From Cucumis sativus (Eukaryota > Streptophyta > Magnoliopsida > Cucurbitales > Cucurbitaceae): a stretch of 64,000 nucleotides of DNA. The notes beneath the pieces were generated by a model. It did no database searches. It was not told the DNA's origin and was given only the letters and a program-made list of their open reading frames with translations. A program made the translations under genes and the position numbers. Within the stretch, counting starts at the first letter, position 1. Each line of letters opens with the position of its first letter. Of this stretch, positions 1 through 9,571 are shown piece after piece. The stretch covers positions 11,532,001 through 11,596,000 of the forward strand of contig NC_026657.2 in the NCBI RefSeq assembly GCF_000004075.3, read 5' to 3'.

Positions 1-2181
1 TTTTTTGATCTACAATCTACATTTTGTTTGCCTAAAGTGGATGTTTAAGGAAGATATGACATATTGCTCAACTCTGATGTCGGGTTCTCTTTTTTAGTGT
101 CTGGGTTGGTTTCATGCACTTTAACTATATTCTCCTGGAATTTTTTACTTTTACTCACATAGTTGTTAAGGTAACTTAGAATATTATATCTTATATAGAT
201 GGTTACTAGGGTTTAAAGTCGTTTTTAAGTTCTTTATGATTGGTATTTATAGATGTTTGGATTTATCCGTTGTGGTGGTTCTTATTATGGCAATTGTTAA
301 TGGAAATCCAATGAGAAATTGAGGAGAATAATTGTCGCCTTTTGTTTTGTATTATGTGTCCTTATTTTTTGGGATAAAATAAACACATTGGTAAGTATCC
401 AACAACACATTTAAGAATGGTTAAATTATTTGAGGTTGATGGTGCAGATCAGTGCATGATTCATCAATACTTATTTTAGTATCGATTTATCACTTTGGCC
501 AATGGCTTTGGTATATTTTATGTCGTCGGTTTTGATTTTTTTCAAACCCAACAGCAATGGAACCTCTCCTTTTATCTTTGAAATTGAAATCTTAGAGCAT
601 TTAATAAATTTTTTTAAAATTTAGAACAGGCGAAGGTAAAATAATAATAATAAAATAAGATAAGTATACTTTAGAGCATCAATACTTCAAAATGGTGATG
701 ACTTTTTTAATTAATTTACCATTTGAATTCACAGTGATCATTGTATTTGGTGGGCTAAATTTTAACGAATCAAATTATGCTACTTTTAAAAAGTTAAAGT
801 CGAAAAAAAAAATCCAGTTAATTTTTTTTAGGGATAGTTGCAAATTTAGCCATTATATGTAAAATAATTAAGTATGTAGCACTTTAAAAAAATTACAAAT
901 ATAGCAAAATTTATCAAATTCTATCGATGATGGAATTCTATCACTGATAGATCATGTTGTAAATATTGATCTATCATTGATAGATTATACTGATACAAGT
1001 CTATCAGCGATAGTTTTGCTATATTTGTAATTTCTTTTAAATGTTGTTATATCCTTAATTATTATTCCTAAAGTGGTCATCAATTATAATTACCCATTTT
1101 TCTAAATATAAACGGTTTGAGCAATAAATTTTATCACATTATCATAATAATTATATATTTTTTATTTTGATTGGATTTGGATAATTAAGATTACTCAATT
1201 CAATTTAAACTCGTCAAACATATGGGTTCAAGCTTAAGTCCAATAAGACAAATGATCAAACTCAAGTTCGAGTTCAACAAGCATATGGATTCAAGCCCAA
1301 GCTCATCAAGCAAATGGATCAAAGTCCACCTAAAGCCCATTAAATTTTTGTTCAAGGAAGAATTGAAGCTCTGAATTTCTACAAGCTCTCAAGACATGTT
1401 CATCAATCTTTCAGACTTGAAGATTAAACTTGATCGAAGTTCAAATCGACTTGCAACTACAACAGAAGATCGAGGATTAAGAAGTTCTAAGTTTTTAACT
1501 TGTATTCGAAAGAAAACATCAAATGAGTAAATACTAGAGATTGTATTCATAATATTCATTAATATACAAAGTTCAAATTTCAATTTTACTAATTACATTT
1601 ATTCGAAATCTCTATTGAACAATAACAAACTGGAAAAATATTTATAACCCAGCTAACAAAATGAAAAAGTGTAAAAAATCTAATTATCTTTTTAATATTC
1701 TAGGTTTGTCAATTCATTTTTCAAATATATTAAACGTTAATTAATTAATCAGTATCTTAGTTTTTTATTCTGTATTTGCATAGACGTGAAGTTTTTCGAA
1801 ATTATAAATATTTGAATGGTTTGTTATATTTTTAAAATATTTTTTCTTTTTAGTTTAGAGATTAAAATATTTAAAAAAATTAGGATAGAAAATAGAATTT
1901 TAATGTGTAAATTAATGTTTATATTTGCTACAAATAAAATACTAATAATGAAATGCCACGAATTCACACGAGAGATCGGTGAGAAAATCGTAGAAACTTC
2001 CATTTCAACAAAAATGACTCCTGAAAACTGAAAAGGTCTAACCGGCCCGTACCATATTATTCTCTAAGCTTTCCTTTTGCCTTTTCTCAGCTCTTCAACG
2101 AGCAAGCTGAAGAAGAAGAAGCTTAAGCTCTTATTGTCACAACCTATAGCTTTGTGATCACGGAACCGAACCACCAGATCA
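1..2181. other. Intergenic, AT-rich, with repeat remnants
   Basis: No supportable gene is visible. The stretch holds a foldback element (831-1095, listed separately). At about 1195-1600 there is a less AT-rich block with internally repeated phrases (CATATGGGTTCAAGC and CATATGGATTCAAGC) that looks like an eroded retrotransposon LTR or UTR. The last 150 bases form the 5' leader and core promoter region of the mitochondrial carrier gene. Short ORFs here have no recognisable domain. Confidence 0.6.
831..1095. repeat. Foldback/MITE-like element with long inverted ends
   Basis: An 18-base segment at 892-909 (ATTACAAATATAGCAAAA) is perfectly inverted at 1014-1031. The similarity continues outward imperfectly on both sides to about 831 and 1095, giving arms of roughly 80 bases. 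The loop carries three short near-palindromes of the form CTATCAnnGATAG or CTATCAnTGATAG (938-950, 971-983, 1001-1013). There is no coding capacity. This fits a non-autonomous foldback DNA element. A clear target-site duplication was not resolved in the T/A-rich flanks. Confidence 0.65.
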
Positions 2182-5100
2182 ATGGCTCTCGACGCCGAAG
2201 CTGCACCGGCGGCGGAGTTGGCGCTTTCTGATACCGACATCAACTGGAACAGGTTCTCCACCAACTTTCTCTCTACCATCGCGTTTGTTCCATTTTTCAT
2301 CAATGTTCTACTAATTTGCTAGCGAAAATCTTGATCCTCACTTCTTTTTGGCTTAGAACGGTTATTAGTATCGGTTTCTGTTTTAGAATATCGCTTAAGG
2401 AATGAACGGAAGTGTGCTAGATAGATGTTAACTTCTTGTTGTTTGTTTTGTGTGTCTTAATATCCGTTTTAGGAATTGATTTAAAAGACTGAGAGATGCG
2501 TTCTTGATATTAACTTCCGATTGTTGTGGAATTTTGTTTGCTTTGTCTTACACCTTGGAAGATTTTTGGTAAGAGAATGTATTAGGTTCTGATAGTTAGT
2601 CTTGGCGTAAGTCTTTTAAAGCATTAGGAATTTGGAGCTTAAACACAGTTAATGTTCTTTAAATGCCGAACTAGGCTTCGGTATGTGAGTTGATCGTCAC
2701 TCAACATAACGTATAGTTTAAAACTAGGTGATTTGTGGAGTTCATCTCCACTTTGCTTCTAAGTTTTAACGTCTTTGGCTTCAATAATTTGCACCAGGAC
2801 GCCTTCACTCTTTTCTTTTGACTTTCACTCTTGCTAATGCTACTCTAGTTTTCTTTCAAAATGAAATCATCTTTGGCAATTAAGTGTTACAAAATCAACC
2901 ATCAAAGAAAATCGATGGAATAAACAGTAGAGAACAACGTCTTAGCTACGTTCAGATAATAGGAGAGATCATTTTTTTTTTATTTGAGAGAAATATCGTA
3001 TAATGCATGAGTTCGGTAAGTAGGTTTATATATATTGCGCCCTGTAATTTCTAGAGCCAAAATCGTCAATAAAATAAATACAAAACTTCAGCACTTGGTG
3101 ATTCGGAGCTAGATAACAGATTAAGGTATTATAACCTGAAGAGTTGTAGATTTTCTTTTTACAAATATTTTGGAATGTATTTCCATGCTTCTTGTAATGT
3201 TATGTTACTGATGAGTGATGACTTCAATTAGGTTGGACAAGACAAAGTTTCATATAATTGGGGCAATACTCTTTACGGTTCAGTCAGCCTTGTTACATCC
3301 AACAGCGGTTGTAAAAACTAGAATGCAAGTTGATGGATCTGGTCTTTCTCACATGCGTGGAGTCTCAGTTTTCTGGAATATATTGAAGTCCGATGGAATC
3401 TCTGGCTTGTACAGAGGATTTGGTACTTCAGCAATTGGATCATTACCTGGTCGAGTATTGGCTTTAACATCACTAGAAGTATCAAAAGACATAATGTTGA
3501 AATATACTGAAAATCTGGAAATGCCTGAAGCAACGCGTATTGGTCTTGCTAATGGAGTTGCAGGCATGATCTCAAATTTAGTTTCATGCATATACTATGT
3601 GCCATTGGACGTGGTAGGTGAACCTTTCCTTTTGAGTGTTGCCTATTTGAGATTTTTTTCCTTTTTTTTGGGTGAAGTAGTTTAGTTCTTGATGAGGGAA
3701 CACTTAAAGACTTGATTGAAATAAATGGCTCATGGTTGCAAGTTCCCATGCTTAAGCAAACCTGTCAGCAATAATTGGCATGTACAGTGTACTTCATCCC
3801 TTGAGGTTGGGGGTTCAAGTCTCCATACCCTCCATTTTTTTGTACTAAAATAATTTCAAATTTAGTTTTTAGGATGAAGTTTTTTTTGTTTGTTCACTTG
3901 ATTTGAAGAGAAAAAAATATTTATGGATAAAAACTTATTTTTCTCTGAATTGAATGAAGGATATATCGGTGAACTTGATCCTCTCTCCTACTTCACAGTT
4001 TACTTTTGCAAGTACATACATTAAATAAGAAGCTTCAATTTTGATCTGTATGTATGACTACTACTTGTGATACAATTATACAATGTCAATTGTTGTCCTC
4101 AGGTTTGCCAGAGGCTGATGGTTCAAGGGCTTCCTGGAACCACCTACTGCAATAGCCCACTTGATGTTGTCAGAAAAGTGATGAAGGCCGAAGGATTTCG
4201 TGGTTTATATAGGGGTTTTGGATTAACGGCTGTAACTCAGTCTCCAGCATCTGCCCTCTGGTGGGGTGTTTATGGTGCTGCTCAACATATTATCTGGAGG
4301 TGCAATAATTTTCTACCATTGTCAAATTTGCGGATTAATTTTAATGGCTAAAATCTTGGACTATGGAGTAATCTAATAATTATTAGGAGCTTAGGATATC
4401 GAGATAGCATGGAGAAGAAACCTTCTCACATGGAGATGGTTACAGTTCAGGCCACAGCAGGAATGGTGGCAGGTGCTTGTTCCTCTGTTATTACAACTCC
4501 CATTGACACAGTAAAAACCAGACTTCAGGTAACGTGGTAGTTAATATTAATCCGCTACAGTAGGAGAGGAAATTGGGTTTCTGAAATTGGATGTGCATCT
4601 ACATGTGTGTGTGTACATCATTGGTATGAAATGATGAAAAGACTTCGTCTTTCGTTTCTTTAATGTTTTTTATCCGGATCTCTCCAATGCAGGTCATCGA
4701 TAACTATGGAATTGGAAGACCATCCGTGCTCAAGACATCAAGAGCACTTCTCAAGGAAGATGGATGGCTGGGATTTTACAGAGGCTTTGGACCTCGGTTT
4801 TTGAATATGTCACTGTATGGAACCACGATGATAGTCACGTATGAACTGATCAGTAAGTCCGGATTTCTCGTTTCTCTCATTTGAAAGATTATGAAATTGA
4901 CGTAGGAAATTAAGGTTTAAGAAACATAAAAAACACCACTGACTTTGAAAAGTTCCATTTTAACAAATTGAAAAACTATAAAGAAACATATGCATATGTA
5001 AAGTATAACTATACTATTGTCTTCTTCTTTTCATTCATGATCTATTTTCCGTTCTTCGGAACTTAAATATTTACAAACTTTTTTCCTTTTTAAGGGTTGT

Positions 5101-5353
5101 ATTTCAAACTTAAAAGAGTCAAAATGAAACTTTTTAAAGTTTAGGTGGGTATTTTTTTTAAATTTAATCCATTATTAATCATGCTTCTCATGCAAATTTA
5201 TAATATATTTTTATCTATAATCGTCACCGTTTATCAGTTATTCTAAAACATCTCACCCTTAGATTTATAATTTATCCTGGTGCATTTCTGTTTAACCCTC
5301 TAATATGCCTTTCATCAGAGCGACTTTCCCTAAAGGACATTGTGACATCTTGA
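2182..5353 (+). CDS. Mitochondrial carrier family protein, SLC25A44-like
   Basis: Six exons: 2182-2252, 3232-3613, 4103-4299, 4387-4528, 4693-4852, 5319-5353 (987 nt, 328 aa). The protein is a solute carrier of the inner mitochondrial membrane. Three carrier repeats are visible from their PX[D/E]XX[K/R]-type signatures: P47-K52 (HPTAVVKTR, with Ala in place of the acidic residue), P148-C153 (PLDVVCQR) and P255-K260 (PIDTVKTR). Each is followed by a G-L/F-YRGFG block. The second signature and YRGFG spacing match the SLC25A44 subgroup (branched-chain amino acid or related transport in animals); the plant substrate is not deducible here. Exon 5 could read on to a stop at 4882-4884, but it has a perfect GTAAGT donor at 4853. 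Joining to 5319 gives the usual C-terminal ending KRLSLKDIVTS, so I prefer six exons. Confidence 0.92.
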
Positions 5354-6546
5354 ACGGAAGGACATGCAGCACCTTTAGAATGAGTAGAACAGTAAGCCAG
5401 CAGCTTTTTTTGTTTTGTTATTTTTTCCCCCCTCTTTTTTAGAGGTTGGGGTTTGTCGCAGCAGATGAAACATAGAAGCATCTCATTGACACGGGATGGA
5501 ACTAAACTAGCAGTTGTAGAAACGTAGATCATTCCATCCTTCCTCTATGTAAACTGAAGCAGAGGTGTCCCTTTTCACAATTTCAAAATCGCCTATATCG
5601 ATTACATTTTGGTTAGAATTGTATTCATGTACTAATGAAACGAATGAATAATATTTCATTGATTCGTAGGAATGTTGCATGCTTGAATCATTGTTTTTCC
5701 CTTTTTCCCTCCGCTTGGGGGGTTAGTAAACATCTTAATCTAGCAGCACATGAAACATAGAAGCGTCATTGAGACAGGGCAGAACTTGAGTAGCATTAGT
5801 TTAAACGTACATAGATCATTCATTCTTCTTTCTCTAAACTGAATCTTAGAGGTGTCGTTCTTCACAAAATTAAAATCACTGGTATCATGTGTCTGTTCCA
5901 TTTTGGCTACAATTGTATACATGAACAAATAGGAAAATGAATCATATTTGATTGATTTGTATGACTTCTTGCGCTCTTGAACCCTCCTACCAAAAAAGGG
6001 GTTAATTTGGTGACTAATTAGACTTCAGCAATGCAAAACTCAAGCTTCTCCCACCTATAGCCACCTAATAAATGCAGGGTTGGAATTCCTTCGGAGTTGC
6101 TGCTGATGATTATAGGTATGAATACTTTATCTTTATTTTGTTGGTTAACATATTACCTCTGATCTCACTATACTAATGTTACCAAGCTTTGGAGTGGATG
6201 TAAGGGCCTACAGTGCTGTAATGATCAGATTAATGATTGATCAGAAGTGTTCGGGAATGAAATGAATGATATCATGGGAAGGAACTGGATTTTTCTATTT
6301 CTATATTCTCCTACGTCGATCGGATCAACCAAGCGAGGCTAAAAATCGTCCACATGTCATTTTGCGCTTAAGTGGAATTACTTGACACACTTGTTCTTGG
6401 GATGGCTGGAAAAAAGTATAAAATAAGGAAAACTGAGACAAATAGGTATCATGTCTTCAACAAAATGCATGCAACATCCATCAATTGACACGACAACTGC
6501 CACGTTCGCTACATGCAGAAAGTCAAGAAAATGCCAGAAAACTGCA
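5354..6546. other. 3' flank of carrier gene and PER1 upstream region
   Basis: No gene is seen between the carrier stop and the PER1 promoter. It contains a diverged tandem duplication of the carrier 3' UTR (5457-5690 and 5742-5975, listed separately) and then the PER1 upstream region with RY motifs. A short ORF-like stretch at 6078-6118 lies between possible splice sites, but nothing identifies it as an exon. Confidence 0.6.
5457..5975. repeat. Diverged tandem duplication in carrier 3' UTR
   Basis: Two copies of about 235 bases are offset by 285 bases (around 5457-5690 and 5742-5975). Shared blocks in order are ATGAAACATAGAAGC, a CATTGA-ACA-GG block, GTA-ATAGATCATTC, AGAGGTGTC-TTC-TTCACAA, ACATTTTGG/CCATTTTGG followed by ATTGTAT, and TTGATTGATTTGTA-like text. 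The copies differ at many positions, so the duplication is old. The first copy lies just after the carrier stop codon. Confidence 0.75.
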
Positions 6547-6552
6547 TATATA
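6466..6552 (+). promoter_or_regulatory. PER1 core promoter: RY motifs, ACGT core and TATA box
   Basis: A palindromic TGCATGCA (6466-6473) contains the RY element CATGCA on both strands. A second CATGCA is at 6512-6517. An ACGT core (in GCCACGTT) is at 6502-6505. A TATATA box is at 6547-6552, about 86 bases before the ATG. RY plus ACGT motifs are established elements of ABI3/B3-bZIP controlled seed genes, and 1-Cys peroxiredoxin is a known seed/dormancy gene. The combination is seen in the sequence; seed control is inferred. Confidence 0.65.
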
Positions 6553-6637
6553 CATGAAAAAAACAAAGAAAAACACACATCAAAACACCAGACTTTGAAT
6601 TTGTAATATTCTATAATTCTCTTCCTGTAGGTAGAAG

Positions 6638-7612
6638 ATGCCTGGCCTTACAATAGGCGATACAATACCTAATATTCAAGCTGATAGCACCCATGGAAGG
6701 ATCAGTTTATATGATTACTTCGGCGATAGCTGGGGCATTATCTTCTCTCACCCGGGTACACTTTCAAGATCACTCAGTCCTTTTGAGTTTTCCTTTTTTT
6801 CAAACTAAGCCTATTTCCTTTCATGCCATAGAGTTGAATTGTATTATTTAGTGAACGGGTTTCCGAAATTTGGCTTTTAAGGACAATGATTAGGTAAAAA
6901 AGAAATGAAAACAGCTAAAAGCAGCACCTAAGTTTTTTCAATCAAGAAATGTAAGTGGTAGGGATGATGGCTACTCAAATTTTGGTTTGCATGCAGGGGA
7001 TTTTACTCCCGTTTGTACTACGGAGCTAGGGATGATGGCTGCGAAAGCAGAGGAGTTCAGTAAACGTGGTGTGAAGCTAGTAGGATTATCTTGTGATGAT
7101 GTTCAATCACATAACGAGTGGATCAAAGATATCGAAGCCTTCAATGTGAGTTTTTCGGTTACTCAATGAATGCTTTTGGTTTTGAATAGTTAATTCAGTT
7201 GAATAACATACCTTTGCAGAAAGGGAAAAAAGTCACATATCCAATACTGGCGGATCCGAAGAGAGAGATCTTCAAGGAACTGAATATGGTCGACCCCGAC
7301 GAGAAAGACCCATCAGGTGGTGCAGTGCCATCGCGGGCATTGCACATCATCGGTCCAGACAAGAAGGTGAAGCTAAGCTTCTTGTACCCAGCAAGTACTG
7401 GGAGGAACATAGAGGAAGTGTTGAGGGTTTTGGATTCTTTACAGAGGGCTACAAAACACAAGGTGGCGACTCCAGTGAACTGGAAGCCGGGCGACAAGTG
7501 TGTGATCACACCGAGTGTGAGTGATGAGCAGGCCAAGCAAATGTTCCCTAATGGCTACGAAACTTTGGAGCTTCCATCAAAGAAGAATTACTTGCGTTTC
7601 ACTAATGTGTGA
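6638..7612 (+). CDS. PER1: 1-Cys peroxiredoxin (PER1/PRDX6-type)
   Basis: Three exons: 6638-6755, 6997-7145, 7220-7612 (660 nt, 219 aa), the normal length for plant 1-Cys Prx. It is a thiol peroxidase that reduces hydrogen peroxide and organic hydroperoxides, found in embryo and aleurone nuclei/cytosol in other plants. The peroxidatic motif DFTPVCTTE has its Cys at residue 46. The thioredoxin-fold AhpC/TSA core is followed by the C-terminal 1-cysPrx domain ([14 protein letters not shown], then the [13 protein letters not shown] region), which makes it the Prx6-type rather than 2-Cys. The exon 1/2 junction splits the Gly before DFTP. The promoter carries seed-type motifs. Confidence 0.97.
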
Positions 7613-9571
7613 AAGCCACCACCACGGTATGAGGTTTTGTGTGGTGTTGAATGAAATGATAATAGTGGTAAACTATATTTTGTTGTCTCCTTGTTTATAA
7701 ATGATGAAGCAATAGCTATATTATATGTATATGGTTTGCAACTACTTAGTTATGTACTATCCACTACTACCAAATGCTTATTATATTTTTACTTATGTTT
7801 GATGCATAGTAGTAATAATAATAATATTAATAATAATGTGAGTTTTTAACTTGAAGTTTTTAATTGAAATCAACGTGATTAATATCTCCTTAATTTTCTT
7901 CCCTATGTCCTAGAAACTCCTGGTGCCAATGTGAAGTTGAAATCTTTTCAGAACCAAACTCAGTTTCTCGGTGTGAAATCTGTGGGAAAACCTACAAATT
8001 TCTTACAGTTTGAATTTTTGGGGCTTTGCTTTTGGACTTTCTTGACAATATATTATCATTGCAGATTTTTGGGGTTTAGCTGTAAACACATTTTGACATC
8101 CCCACAACGGAATTTTATCATTACTATTTAAAATAAAAGCTGTGAAATTTTGGAAAGCTTTGTCCTTCACAATTAACTTTTAAAGTGTTTTTTAGGGCGG
8201 GGGTTGAATTCAATTTTTTGTCTTAGTTGGGAGAAATTTTGAATTATTTTAGTCACTATTTGCTAAAACTAGATACGTGCTTTTGAAGTGCAACACCAAA
8301 ATAAAAAAAATTTAATTAGGGGAGTGGGGTGAGGAATAGTGCATTCCACCCCTCTTTTAACATTTTGCTGTTTATGATCATCTTCTTTCTTTTATTCTAG
8401 TCTCTATAATAGTGCAACGGGAACCAATTTTGTTTGCCACGGAGGGAGAGGTATGAAAGACAGCAAGTTTTTAATAGGAACAAATAAAAAGTTGCTTTTA
8501 CATATTAAAAAGAAAAAGTACATTTTAATTTTTGTTATTCATAAGGATCCATATTTTAATCATTTAAAAAAAATAAAAGGAAATATGATTTAGGGTGAGG
8601 GAATTAGTCAAAGTAGGATCCCACTGTGTGAGTGTGACATCTTCTTTTTGAACCTTTTTGACGATTTTCTTATGATGTCTCCCCCTCATCCACACCGTCA
8701 CAAATTAATACTATGCTAAACTATTGTTTCTATCTATTTCTTAAATGTATTATAAGTATTGATAAACCAAATTAAACCGTTTGTGTCTATGATGGATTTG
8801 GGGCATAAGTCCCTCTTTCAACTCTATCCTTTTATTACACATAATCTGAATTACCACTAGCTACGCATCCTCCAGATTTAGGTGTAAGGTCACGTTTTGT
8901 ATACATAAGTTCACTTAATCTAACATTTAGCCTCCTCCAGACTTAGGCGTATAGTTATTTTTTAGATTGATTATTATAAAGTTACTGTTTGTTCAATTAT
9001 CTCTCTTGTATTCACTATGATGGTTTTATAATTAGAAAATCATCATCAAATATTCCCTCACAAAATTACTATAATTCCAAGTTTTTTACACACCAACTAT
9101 GTTTACTATTGTTCGGATTGATTTATGCTTATGTTGGACTAACCAATCTTGATAGAGTTGAGCTTAGTGTTAGATTTCTTGAAGATACTTGAAATTAAAA
9201 GGATGAACTTATGTTTTGGTATTGATTTTTTTAAAAAAGTACTTAGGTGAACGGAGATACTAATTTGACGTTATTTTAATTCTTCTTTAGAAATTTTGTT
9301 AAAAGATGTTTAAACTTAGGTTTAGAGAGAGTAGTGAATTTTGATGATCATCACAAATTCAAAAGAAAAAAAAAACGAAAAAAAAACGAAAAGAGAAATT
9401 TACCTCCAAAAGTTGATGGAGAGAACACCGCAATTTTAGTTCATTATTGTTCCTCGAAGTTCCAAATTCCTTCCTCTGAGCTGTTCTCCTCTTCCTCCTC
9501 CGAAATCAAAATAATCCACCATTCCAATTTCCATTCAGTTTCTCATTTTACTAGAAAACATAACTATTTCC
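7613..9571. other. Intergenic region
   Basis: No gene is supportable. It starts with the PER1 3' UTR and a short AAT-rich microsatellite near 7810-7836. The rest is AT-rich spacer with unsupported short ORFs. The last 250 bases hold an A-rich tract (9360-9395) and a pyrimidine/TCC-rich leader before the next gene. Confidence 0.6.

Noticed and set aside
938-1013. Three similar CTATCAnnGATAG motifs as operator sites or a CRISPR-like array
   Set aside because: They sit in the loop of a foldback element in plant nuclear DNA; spacing is irregular and there are no associated genes.
4853-4884. Carrier gene ending at the in-frame stop in exon 5 (4882-4884)
   Set aside because: A consensus GTAAGT donor at 4853 and a downstream exon giving the family-like tail KRLSLKDIVTS make the six-exon model better.
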